From Natrinema amylolyticus_A (lineage in GTDB: Archaea > Halobacteriota > Halobacteria > Halobacteriales > Natrialbaceae): a stretch of 64,000 bases of DNA. Positions 33,590-41,982 of the stretch are shown piece by piece (position 1 is the stretch's first letter; each line of letters opens with the position of its first letter). Below the pieces are notes generated by a model that was not told the origin of the DNA, ran no database searches, and saw nothing but the letters and a program-made list of their open reading frames with translations. A program made the translations under genes and the position numbers. The stretch is from assembly GCF_042678045.1 (NCBI RefSeq), contig NZ_JBHUDI010000009.1, positions 248,001 through 312,000 of the forward strand. Reading direction: 5' to 3'.

Positions 33590-34174
33590 CTACTCTTCGA
33601 GAGAATCGCGAGCGATGTCTTGACAGACCTGTCGGAACCCGTCCTGGTCCAGCAGTTCCGTCACGGTCTCGTGGACGCGGGCACGGAGAACGGCCATTCG
33701 ATCAGTGAGTTCGGCGTACTCATGACTTGACTGGCGTTCGGGCTCCGTCGTTCGCTCGTTGAGCAGCGCTTTCCTCGACGCGAGCATGAACAGCTCCTGG
33801 AGTTGCTCGTCGTAGGTCGCCCGCAGACAGAGTTGCTCGATGACGCCGGTGAGTTCGCCCTGTGAGACCGGTTTGACGAGGTAGTCGTCGAATCCCAGTT
33901 CGACGATGTCGAAGTCGGGCTCGATCGCCGTTATTATCGTGATCTGACAGTCGAGCGATCGCTCACGGATGGTCTCGAGGACGGCCTCGCCAGAGCGGTC
34001 CGACAGCTGCCGATCGAGCAGGACGATATCGATCGTATCGTCGATCGTCTCGAGCGCGTCAGCGCCGTCAATAGCTGTCTCGACATCGTACTCGCCGTCG
34101 AGCCAGGCGGTATAGAGGGTGGCGAGATCGGGCTCGTCGTTGACGATCAGAATGGACGAGGTCTCAGTAGTCAT
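33590..34174 (-). CDS. Response regulator with HalX domain
   Basis: A 194-residue protein. The receiver domain (SILIVNDEPDLATLYTAWL, phosphorylatable Asp in VLLDRQLSD, DDYLVKPVSQGEL with the conserved Lys) occupies the first 120 residues. A HalX domain follows (RATYDEQLQELFMLASRKALL, and the helical tail). HalX proteins are haloarchaeal single-receiver regulators of unknown output. The ATG at 34174 is used; a GTG one codon earlier is possible. It is tail-to-tail with the PAS/GAF sensor. Confidence 0.92.
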   Translation of the reverse strand: MTTETSSILIVNDEPDLATLYTAWLDGEYDVETAIDGADALETIDDTIDIVLLDRQLSDRSGEAVLETIRERSLDCQITIITAIEPDFDIVELGFDDYLVKPVSQGELTGVIEQLCLRATYDEQLQELFMLASRKALLNERTTEPERQSSHEYAELTDRMAVLRARVHETVTELLDQDGFRQVCQDIARDSLEE

Positions 34175-34269
34175 CACGTTTTCCGGAACTGTCCATTTAG
34201 TGAACGAATGGGCTCGGCAGTATAATCAATATACCGGCCAATCGCGAAAAAGAGCCGCCGATCCGGCCG

Positions 34270-36420
34270 TTACTCGAGTTCGCGTTCGATCGTTGCGCGT
34301 CGCTCGCTGATCGCGCTGGCGTCGGTCTCGATCGTCCGGTCGCCGACGTCGATCGTGAGTCGACCGTCGTCGGTCGCGGTGCCGAGTTCGACGACGGGTG
34401 CGATGCCGTCGAACGCCTCGCGGACCGCCTCGACGGACTCGGTCTGGATCAGTGCGCGACCGGGCTGTTCGTGGAAGAGTTCGCCTGCGGGGTCGTCGCC
34501 CGGAAGCAACACCTCGAGGCCGGCGTCGTCGGTGACCATCTCGGCGAGCGCAACGGCGAGGCCGCCGTGACTGACGTCGTGGACGGCCAGCGTCGCGTCG
34601 TCGTCGGCGACCGCCGCCAACGTTTCGACGACGCTGGTGGGGTCGTCGGGCAGTTCGGGGAACCGGTCGCTGCCATCGAACTGGGCGAGGTACTCGGAGC
34701 CACCCAGTCGGGCGTCGCCTTCGAGGCCGAGGTCACCGACGAGAACCAGGTCGCCGTCGTCCTCGACCGACAGCGGCGGCGCGTCGTAGCCGTCTTTGGC
34801 ACCGACCATCGCCAGCGTCGGCGTCGGCGGGATCGGGCCCGCAACGGAGTCGTTGTACAGCGAGACGTTCCCGCCGACGACCGGTGTCGACAGGGTCTCA
34901 CACATCTCGGCGAGGCCATCGACGATACCAGTGAAGCCACCATAGACGTCGTCTTTCTCCGGGTTCCCGCCGTTGAGACAGTCCACGGCCGCGAGCGGCG
35001 TCGCGCCCTTAGCCGCGATGTTCGTCGCGTTCTCGAGGGCGACCGCGCGGGCACCCTCGTAGGGTGCGACGTCGGTCCAGTTGGGTGCCGCACCCGAGGA
35101 GATCGCTAGTCCCTGTTCGGCTTCTCGAACCGCGATAATAGCCGCGTCGTCGCCCGGCCCCACGCTCGTGCGGACGCCGACCTCGTGGTCGTACTGGCGG
35201 TAGACCCACCGCTTCGAGGCCGTGTTCGGACTCGCGACGACGGCGTCGAACGCCTCCTCGAGATCGGCATCTGGGAGGTCGGTTTCGGGTTGTTCGGGTT
35301 CTTCGGTCGGGAGGTCGTTCATCGGCGCGCCTTCGCCGAGGAAGTAGGCGTCGACGTCGACGACCGTCTCGCCCTCGAACGTACAGACGTAGTTGCCGTC
35401 GGTGACCTCGCCGATGACCGAACAACCGAGGTCGAACCGCTCGGCGATCTCGCGCACGCGCTCGACGTTGTCCGGCTCGACCTCGTAGCACATCCGCTCC
35501 TGGGACTCGGCGAGCAGGATCTCCATCGCGTTCATGTTCGGCTCGCGCTGGTGGACGCGCTCGAGTTCGATGTGGGCACCGAGGTCGGCTTTGGCGACCA
35601 TCTCGCTCGAGGCACCGCCGAGGCCGGCGGCACCGAGGTCGCGGGCCGATTCGATCAGGTTCTCGTCGACGAGTTGCTCGTTGGCCTCGATGAGCAGCTT
35701 CTCGGCGTAGGGATCGCCGACCTGGACTGCGGGGCGGTCTTCGGTTTCGGCGTCTTCGGCGAGGTCCTCGCTGGCGAAGCTTGCGCCGCCGAGTCCGTCA
35801 CGGCCGGTGGCGTTGCCGACGAGGACGAGTTTGTTGCCTGGCTCCTGGGCCTCGGCGGTGACGAGTCGCTCCTCGTTGGTCAGCCCAACGCAGGCGACGT
35901 TGACCAGCGGATTGCCCTCGTATTTGGGGTGGAAGTCGACGCTGCCGGCGACCGTTGGGACGCCGATACAGTTGCCGTAGTGGCTGATTCCCTCGACGAC
36001 GCCCTCGAAGAGGTACTTCGAGTGATCGGCGTCGAACTCGCCGAAGTATAGCGAGTCCGCGAGTGCGATCGGGTACGCGCCCATCGAAAGCGTGTCCCGG
36101 ACGATACCACCGACGCCGGTCGCCGCGCCGTCGAACGGGTCGACGTAGGAGGGGTGGTTGTGGCTCTCGATCCCCATCGTGATGTACGTGTCACCAGCCC
36201 CATCCCCGTCGCTGTCGGGGAGGGCAACGACTGCCGCGTCGTCGCCTGGCCCGATGACGACGTTCTCGCCCTCGCTGTCGAACGCCGACAGCAGCGGTCG
36301 CGAGGAGCGGTACGCACAGTGCTCGCTCCAGAGGTTCTCGAACAGCGCCGCCTCCGCCCGGGTGGGCTCTCGGTCTAACTCGGAGACGACGAGTTCGCGG
36401 TCCGAATCGGCAAGACTCAT
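34270..36420 (-). CDS. purL: Phosphoribosylformylglycinamidine synthase subunit
   Basis: A 716-residue small-type PurL, which with PurQ and PurS converts FGAR, glutamine and ATP to FGAM. Motifs are ENLWSEHCAYRSSRPLL, the MGIESHNHPSYVDPFDGAATGVGGIVRD block at the ATP/FGAR site, GLGGASSEMVAK, and the second-half metal loop GGNVSLYND. Length is normal for the archaeal three-subunit enzyme. It is monocistronic here. Confidence 0.97.
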   Translation of the reverse strand: MSLADSDRELVVSELDREPTRAEAALFENLWSEHCAYRSSRPLLSAFDSEGENVVIGPGDDAAVVALPDSDGDGAGDTYITMGIESHNHPSYVDPFDGAATGVGGIVRDTLSMGAYPIALADSLYFGEFDADHSKYLFEGVVEGISHYGNCIGVPTVAGSVDFHPKYEGNPLVNVACVGLTNEERLVTAEAQEPGNKLVLVGNATGRDGLGGASFASEDLAEDAETEDRPAVQVGDPYAEKLLIEANEQLVDENLIESARDLGAAGLGGASSEMVAKADLGAHIELERVHQREPNMNAMEILLAESQERMCYEVEPDNVERVREIAERFDLGCSVIGEVTDGNYVCTFEGETVVDVDAYFLGEGAPMNDLPTEEPEQPETDLPDADLEEAFDAVVASPNTASKRWVYRQYDHEVGVRTSVGPGDDAAIIAVREAEQGLAISSGAAPNWTDVAPYEGARAVALENATNIAAKGATPLAAVDCLNGGNPEKDDVYGGFTGIVDGLAEMCETLSTPVVGGNVSLYNDSVAGPIPPTPTLAMVGAKDGYDAPPLSVEDDGDLVLVGDLGLEGDARLGGSEYLAQFDGSDRFPELPDDPTSVVETLAAVADDDATLAVHDVSHGGLAVALAEMVTDDAGLEVLLPGDDPAGELFHEQPGRALIQTESVEAVREAFDGIAPVVELGTATDDGRLTIDVGDRTIETDASAISERRATIERELE

Positions 36421-36580
36421 TCATCTAGGTGATGAAAGTCGGCCGGTAAAGGGGTTTCTATATGCACGTTCGTGAACATCGATTTCGGTCGCTCGAGCGG
36501 CTGGTTCGCAGTCGAGCGCTCGACGCCAGGAAAACGAAGCAGGAGTTTACTGATATCCGACGTGACGCGCCGCGACGTCC

Positions 36581-37129
36581 TTATGCGAAGTCGAGGTCGA
36601 ACTCGAGGGAGACCTGGTTCGTCACGTTGTCGTACAGCGGCGACGTCTCGAGTACTTCCTCGTGTAACGCCTCGAGTTCCTCGTCATCGGCGTCCGCGTC
36701 GATGTGGGTCGTCGCACGAATCTCCTCGTATCCTGCCCGGACCTCGTCGCTCAGCCCGAGGAAGCCCCGCAGGTCGATGTCGCCCTCGAACTCGAATCGC
36801 ATGTCGTCGATTTCGATGCCCTTCGCGGCGGCGTGGCCCGCGTAGGTCACGCTGAGACACGAGCCGATAGCAGCCAGGAGGTGTTCGACCGCGTTCGGGC
36901 CGGTCCGTTCGCCGAGCAATGCCGCTGGTTCGTCGCCGGTTACGGTGAACTCCGGCGATTCGATCGTCGTCTCGTTCTGTTCGAAGTCGCTAATGCGTGT
37001 CTCGCTGGCGAAGCCACCCGTCCACTCCGTCTCGGCACGGAACGTGAACGACGCTTGCTCCGGCTCTGCAGAGACGCCTTCGATGAGCGACTCGAGTTCG
37101 TCGACGTCGAGTCCGTTTACGTCGGTCAT
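36581..37129 (-). CDS. OsmC-family protein (first of a divergent pair)
   Basis: A 182-residue OsmC/Ohr-like protein. The catalytic-type Cys is in LLAAIGSCLSVTYAGHAA, and the Glu/Arg contacts lie in TVTGDEPAALLGERTGPNAVEHLL. It has a long acidic C-terminus. OsmC members reduce organic peroxides or handle sulfur compounds; the classical second Cys region is less clear. The start MTDVNG at 37129 is chosen over a longer frame whose N-terminus covers a likely operator. Confidence 0.88.
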   Translation of the reverse strand: MTDVNGLDVDELESLIEGVSAEPEQASFTFRAETEWTGGFASETRISDFEQNETTIESPEFTVTGDEPAALLGERTGPNAVEHLLAAIGSCLSVTYAGHAAAKGIEIDDMRFEFEGDIDLRGFLGLSDEVRAGYEEIRATTHIDADADDEELEALHEEVLETSPLYDNVTNQVSLEFDLDFA

Positions 37130-37473
37130 GAGTGTATTGTACAACACTCTCTTCCCCACAAACGTGCATAACCCTTTCGAAGTGGACACAACATCTAATG
37201 TCGGGTTAGCAATAACCAACAATATTCTCGGTATGATTCACAGCAAATGTTTCGGATTCCTGGGATCGGTTGCGGTCGACGCTAGTTGTCTAACGAGGGG
37301 AAACGAACAGTACCGGCGTCTTCGTACCGTTTTTCCGATCCAGTCATGCGCGACAGCACGGCTCGGAACCAGTTGGACGCCGAGTATAGATACCCAACCT
37401 CATTCGGAAATAATGTTTCTTTCCACCGAGTTTACAACCGGGCCGGCGCTACCTGGTATTGGATAGTATCTGC
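37130..37473. promoter_or_regulatory. Divergent osmC control region
   Basis: 344 bases between two divergent OsmC genes. At 37130-37149, directly before the minus-strand ATG, is GAGTGTATTGTACAACACTC, with the inverted arms GAGTGT and ACACTC and an inner palindromic TTGTACAA. This is a good candidate operator, perhaps redox-responsive. No further gene is supported in the remainder, which has A+T-rich patches around 37205-37225 and 37410-37440. Confidence 0.45.
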
Positions 37474-38013
37474 ATGACTCTGAAGAACGGAATCGATATG
37501 GAGAAGTTCGAACAGCTCACTGCCGCTGCCGAGGACGACCCGGAAAACGCCGACTTCCGGTTTTTCGCGGAAACGGAGTGGACCGGCGATACGACGTGTG
37601 AAACAACCGTCAGCGAGATCGAGAAAGGGGGTACGCTCGTCGACTCGCCCGAGTTCACCATGGAAGGTGCGTTGTTCGGCCACCGTGACGCACCGAACGC
37701 ACTCGAGCAGTTGCTTTCCTCGCTTGGGACCTGTCTAACGATTACCTACGCCGCCCACGGCGCAAAGCGTGACATCGAGATTTCCGAGATCCGCCTCGAG
37801 TTCGAGGGCCGGGCCGACATGCGCGGCCTCCTCGGACTCGCCGACGACGTCCGTCCCGGCTTCGATCGGATCGAGTGTACCGCACACATCGAGTCGCCCG
37901 CATCGACAGCCGAACTCGAGGAAGTACAGAAGGCCGCTCACGCGAGTTCGCCCATCCTCGACAATCTCGAGAACGAAGTGACGGTCGACATTCACCACGC
38001 GACAGCGGAGTAA
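37474..38013 (+). CDS. OsmC-family protein (second of a divergent pair)
   Basis: A 179-residue OsmC-like protein paralogous to the one at 36581: LLSSLGTCLTITYAAHGAKRDIEI parallels its Cys region, and LVDSPEFTMEGALFGHRDAPN its substrate loop. The ATG at 37474 is taken; a TTG five codons earlier or an ATG eight codons later are possible. The two genes face away from a shared control region. Peroxide or thiol detoxification in the cytosol is inferred. Confidence 0.88.
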   Translation: MTLKNGIDMEKFEQLTAAAEDDPENADFRFFAETEWTGDTTCETTVSEIEKGGTLVDSPEFTMEGALFGHRDAPNALEQLLSSLGTCLTITYAAHGAKRDIEISEIRLEFEGRADMRGLLGLADDVRPGFDRIECTAHIESPASTAELEEVQKAAHASSPILDNLENEVTVDIHHATAE

Positions 38014-38193
38014 CGCGTCGTCGCGTTCGATCCGTGCGTACTCACTCTGGCCTCGACTGATCGAACGCTCGATCGCCGCTTTCGAGCCGGCTTCAAGCCC
38101 ACTCGTTTTCCGTTTCGACACGCAGGCGTGATCGCGATTGGAGTGGCACGGCCAATCGAGTCGCTTTTGATCAGGCCGTCTAAACGTACGGTC

Positions 38194-38877
38194 GTGCTGT
38201 CGGTCGAACTCCACACGCACTCGTCGCTGTCGTACGACGGCCGTGATCCGGTCGAGCTCATCCTAGAGCAGGCCGAAGCCGTCGGTCTCGACGCGATCGC
38301 GGTGACCGATCACGACGAGATCGACGCGAGTCTCGAGGCCGTCGAGCGCGCCCCCGACTACGGTCTCGTCGGCATCCCGGGCATGGAGATCTCGAGTCAG
38401 GCTGGCCACATCCTGGGTCTTGGCCTCGAGGAGGCGGTGCCACCGGGGCTGTCGTTCGAGTCGACGCTCGAGGCGATCCACGACCAGGATGGCCTGGCGG
38501 TCATTCCACATCCCTTTCAGGAGGCTCGCCACGGCGTGATGGCCCGGATCTCTCGCGAGCAACTCGCGGCCGGCGACGCGATCGAGGTCTACAACTCGCG
38601 GCTGTTTACCGGCCGGGCGAACCGACAGGCCGAACGCTACGCACGGTCGCGGGACCTGCCGATGACCGCCGGCAGCGACGCCCATATCAGCGAGATGGTC
38701 GGGCAAGCGGTCACGCGCGTCGACGCCAAGGAGCGTTCCGCCGCGGCGATCCTCGCGGCGATCGCGGACGGCCGAACCACAGTAGAGGGAAAGCGCACGC
38801 CCTGGCGGATCAGCGTCCAGCAGTTCGCCGGCGGCGTCACGAGACGAGTCGGCCGTGTTCTGAACCTCTTCCGATGA
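38194..38877 (+). CDS. PHP-domain metal-dependent phosphoesterase
   Basis: A 227-residue PHP protein. LHTHSSLSYDG gives the first His pair, AVTDHDEID the Asp-His motif, IPGMEISS the Glu, VIPHPFQ a further His, and TAGSDAHISEM the final Asp-His. All metal ligands appear present. The GTG at 38194 starts just before the first His motif; an upstream GTG at 38128 would add 22 weakly conserved residues. The stop overlaps the next ATG (ATGA), so it is in an operon with the Asn-synthase-like gene. Confidence 0.88.
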   Translation: MLSVELHTHSSLSYDGRDPVELILEQAEAVGLDAIAVTDHDEIDASLEAVERAPDYGLVGIPGMEISSQAGHILGLGLEEAVPPGLSFESTLEAIHDQDGLAVIPHPFQEARHGVMARISREQLAAGDAIEVYNSRLFTGRANRQAERYARSRDLPMTAGSDAHISEMVGQAVTRVDAKERSAAAILAAIADGRTTVEGKRTPWRISVQQFAGGVTRRVGRVLNLFR

Positions 38878-40016
38878 CCGAGCCAACGCTTCGCGGTGCC
38901 GATCCGACGACCGTTCGCGACGCACTCGCCGACGCCGAGTCGCTCCCGGGAACGACCGGCTTCGCCGGCGAGATCGACGGCCGCCTCGTTCGCGACGTCC
39001 TCGGACGAGTGCCCCTGTTCGTCGACACCGACCCCGCCGCCGCGAGTCCAAATCTGGCGTGGGCGTTCGAGCCGAGTGCGCTCGAAGAGCCGACGCTTTT
39101 CCCAGCCGGCGCGGCCGCACCCGTCGGTGAACCGCTTCCCGAACCGGAGTCATGCTGGTCGCTGCCCGATCCGATCCCCGAATCGGACCACGAGACCGCC
39201 ATCGACGCCCTCGAGCGCGCTATCCAGACGGCAACCGACGCCGTCCGGCGGAACGATCGAGACGTCGCCGTCGCCTTCTCCGGCGGCGTCGACTCGGCGC
39301 TGGTCGCCGAACTGCTCGACGCGCCGCTGTACGTCGTCGGCTTCCCCGACAGCCACGACGTCGAAGCCGCGCGGACGGCTGCCGACGCGATGGGCCGCGA
39401 GCTCACGATCGTCGACCTCGAGCCGGCCGACCTCGAGCGCGCCGTCCCCGAGGTCGCACGGGCGATCGGGCGAACGAACGCGATGGACGTCCAGATCGCC
39501 CTGCCGCTGTATCTGGTCGGCGAACGCGTCGCCGCCGACGGGTTCGACGCGCTCGCGGTCGGACAGGGAGCCGACGAACTGTTCGGCGGCTACGAGAAAG
39601 TCGTCCGTCTCGACCACCGGGTCGATGCCGAGACGGTCCGCGGGGCCGTCCGCGAGGGGATCAGGAGCCTGCCCGAGCAACTCCCGCGGGACGTGCTGAC
39701 GATCGAGGCGACGGGACTCGAGCCGGTCGCGCCGCTGCTTCACGACGCCGTCGTCGCGGCCGCGCTTCGCCTGCCGGACGAGCTGCTGGCCGACGAGGAC
39801 GAGCGAAAACGTGGCTTCCGACGCGTGGCGACTCGCCACCTCCCGACCGAGGTCGCAACCCGGGACAAGAAGGCCGTCCAGTACGGCAGCCTCGTCGCCC
39901 GCGAACTCGACCGCCTCGCCCGCCAGGCCGGCTACAAGCGCCGGATGGACGACCACGTCACCAAGTACGTCGCGTCGCTGCTCGAAGACGCGCCGCAGTC
40001 GCCCGGTTCCGACTGA
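38874..40016 (+). CDS. Asparagine-synthase-like PP-loop protein lacking the glutaminase domain
   Basis: A 380-residue protein. The PP-loop AFSGGVDSALVAEL (about residue 134-147) and VGQGADELFGGYEKVVRLD are those of the synthetase domain of AsnB. The N-terminal 110 residues are much shorter than a glutamine amidotransferase domain and lack the usual Cys2, so it cannot be a normal AsnB. It overlaps the PHP gene by four bases. It probably adenylates a carboxylate in an unknown amidation; the partner and product are not known. Confidence 0.85.
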   Translation: MTEPTLRGADPTTVRDALADAESLPGTTGFAGEIDGRLVRDVLGRVPLFVDTDPAAASPNLAWAFEPSALEEPTLFPAGAAAPVGEPLPEPESCWSLPDPIPESDHETAIDALERAIQTATDAVRRNDRDVAVAFSGGVDSALVAELLDAPLYVVGFPDSHDVEAARTAADAMGRELTIVDLEPADLERAVPEVARAIGRTNAMDVQIALPLYLVGERVAADGFDALAVGQGADELFGGYEKVVRLDHRVDAETVRGAVREGIRSLPEQLPRDVLTIEATGLEPVAPLLHDAVVAAALRLPDELLADEDERKRGFRRVATRHLPTEVATRDKKAVQYGSLVARELDRLARQAGYKRRMDDHVTKYVASLLEDAPQSPGSD

Positions 40017-40022
40017 CTGCGA

Positions 40023-40349
40023 TTAGGACGGCATCGGACAGAGACTCGCAGTGAAAACGACCGTCTCGTCGGTTTCGTTTCTCGCGCCGTGGACGACGCC
40101 GCGCTCGTGGTGGACAACGCCGGGTGCATCGATTTCCTCGGTCTCATCTCCCTGAACGACCGTGACCGTCCCCTCGAGCACGTGAAAGACGTTCGTACTC
40201 TCGCCGTGGTCGTGAGCCTCGAGTTCCGCGTCCGGTCCGAGGGCGAACGCTTTCACGAGGACATCGTCGCTGACGACCAGTTCCGTGGTTTCGATCTCGC
40301 CGTCGGCTGGCTCGAGGTCGGTGATCGCATCGGCGTATTCGTCGCGCAT
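40023..40349 (-). CDS. Small cupin-fold protein
   Basis: A 108-residue single cupin domain. Motif 1 is AHDHGESTNVFHVLEG (two His, Glu-like position, following His) and motif 2 is PGVVHHERGVVHG. It may bind a metal. Substrate unknown. It is convergent with the Asn-synthase-like gene. Confidence 0.88.
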   Translation of the reverse strand: MRDEYADAITDLEPADGEIETTELVVSDDVLVKAFALGPDAELEAHDHGESTNVFHVLEGTVTVVQGDETEEIDAPGVVHHERGVVHGARNETDETVVFTASLCPMPS

Positions 40350-40428
40350 ATCGAGTCGATTCGACGGACAGGGTTATAACGGCAGGGGAGAGAAACGAGG
40401 GAGTCGGCCGCCGGTGTGGCGGATGCGC

Positions 40429-41520
40429 TTAGTCTTCCGTCTCGGTCGGCAGCTTGTTCGCCGGTTCCTGCGTAACGTTTTCCGAGACCGTCCGGCGGTT
40501 GGTCTCGCCGACCCGATCGGCGACCTCGCCGACGACGTCCTCGAGGTGGCTCTGGACCTCGCTGTCGTCGTTTTTGACGAGGGCACCTTGGCTGCCGTCG
40601 GCCCCGAAGTCGGGGTGGATCGGAATCCGACCCAGCAGTGGGATGTCGTACTTGTCGACGATGGTGTCAGCACCGCTGGTGCCGAACAGACCGTGCTGGT
40701 CGCCACAGGACGGGCAAATAAAGGAGCTCATGTTCTCGACGACGCCCAGGACGGGAGTGTCGTGTTTGTTGAACATCTGGATCCCCTTGCGGGTGTCGTC
40801 GAGTGCCATCTCCTGGGGCGTCGTGACGACGACGGCACCGGTGACGGGCATCGACTGCAGCAGGTTCAGCGTCGCGTCGCCGGTCCCCGGCGGGAGGTCG
40901 ACGATCAGGTAGTCGAGTCGGCCCCACTCGACGCCCTCGAGGAACTTCATCATGAATTTGTTGACCATCGGTCCCCGGAGGATCGCGGGGTCGTCCTCGT
41001 TTTCCATCATCATGCCCATGCTGATGATGCGAACGCCGTCCGAGCGCGGCGGGACGATCTCCTCGTTGGGCGTGACGCCGGGGTCGCTCTCGGCCGGGAG
41101 GATCTGAGGGACGTTGGGTCCGTGAATGTCGGCGTCGAGCAGTCCGACCATCGCACCGCGTTTCTCGAGTCCGGCCGCCAGGTTGGCCGCGACCGTCGTC
41201 TTGCCCACGCCACCTTTGCCCGAGGAGACGGCGATGACGTTGCGAACGCGTGGCAAGACCTCGTCGTCGAAGCCGTGTTCCTCGCCGACGTGTGCCCGCA
41301 GGTCGGCCTCGAGGCCGGCGTCTTCGATGACGTCGCGGATCTGGTTGCCGATCTCCATCTCGGAGGGTGCATACGGCGCGTTGAACGCAAGCGAGATACG
41401 GGCGGTCTCGTCGTCGATCGTGACGTCGTTGACCAGCCCGAGCGAGACGATGTCCTCGCCGATGTCCGGATCCTCGACCTCCTCGAGTTTGATTTCGAGC
41501 TCGTGTGCTGTGATGGTCAT
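40429..41520 (-). CDS. Mrp/NBP35-family iron-sulfur cluster carrier ATPase
   Basis: A 363-residue protein. Residues 1-85 are a MIP18/DUF59 domain (LEEVEDPDIGEDIVSLGLVNDV). The ATPase follows with the deviant Walker A SSGKGGVGKTTVAANLA, DADIHGPNVPQIL and the Walker B region YLIVDLPPGTGD. CPSCG (in SSFICPSCGDQ) is the cluster-binding C-x2-C. It loads or transfers Fe-S clusters to apoproteins. It lies next to the FeS/NrfD operon on the same strand but with its own gap. Confidence 0.95.
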   Translation of the reverse strand: MTITAHELEIKLEEVEDPDIGEDIVSLGLVNDVTIDDETARISLAFNAPYAPSEMEIGNQIRDVIEDAGLEADLRAHVGEEHGFDDEVLPRVRNVIAVSSGKGGVGKTTVAANLAAGLEKRGAMVGLLDADIHGPNVPQILPAESDPGVTPNEEIVPPRSDGVRIISMGMMMENEDDPAILRGPMVNKFMMKFLEGVEWGRLDYLIVDLPPGTGDATLNLLQSMPVTGAVVVTTPQEMALDDTRKGIQMFNKHDTPVLGVVENMSSFICPSCGDQHGLFGTSGADTIVDKYDIPLLGRIPIHPDFGADGSQGALVKNDDSEVQSHLEDVVGEVADRVGETNRRTVSENVTQEPANKLPTETED

Positions 41521-41670
41521 AATGTCGGTGTGCTAGCCGTAGGAAAGGCCTGGAACGGGATACGTGTGATGGTTCGAGCGTCGAGACTGACAGACGGAGT
41601 TGGGACTGTCGAGGTGGACTGTCCGGCTGCAAAAGATGAAAACGATATTCGGATGCGATACGGGAGTCGG

Positions 41671-41982
41671 TTACGGCGGGCCGACGCTACTGATCGGCTC
41701 CGGTGGGCCGCCGTAGAAGACGACGCCGATCAGGACGGTCAGGATGAACATCCCGACCCACATCGAGGTCGTCAGACCGACGAGATAGCCCACGCCGAGC
41801 AGTCCGGACGACGTGTCGCGGGGCTTCCCGAGGAACCATGCTGCGAGCATGATGTAGACCGGGACCAGGATGATCGCGAAGATGACCCAGGTCCCCTCGT
41901 TGGGGAAGCCGGTGAAGCCGGCCGTGCCGTCGTAGCCGTGATACAGGAGTTCTGTTGGGATCGTTGTCAGTGCTGGACTCAT
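41671..41982 (-). CDS. Small membrane subunit of the FeS/NrfD operon
   Basis: A 103-residue protein with two membrane helices (WVIFAIILVPVYIMLAAWFLG and LGVGYLVGLTTSMWVGMFILTVLIG). Its ATG overlaps the stop of the NrfD gene by four bases. It is probably a small accessory subunit of the same complex. No family name is recognised. Confidence 0.8.
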   Translation of the reverse strand: MSPALTTIPTELLYHGYDGTAGFTGFPNEGTWVIFAIILVPVYIMLAAWFLGKPRDTSSGLLGVGYLVGLTTSMWVGMFILTVLIGVVFYGGPPEPISSVGPP

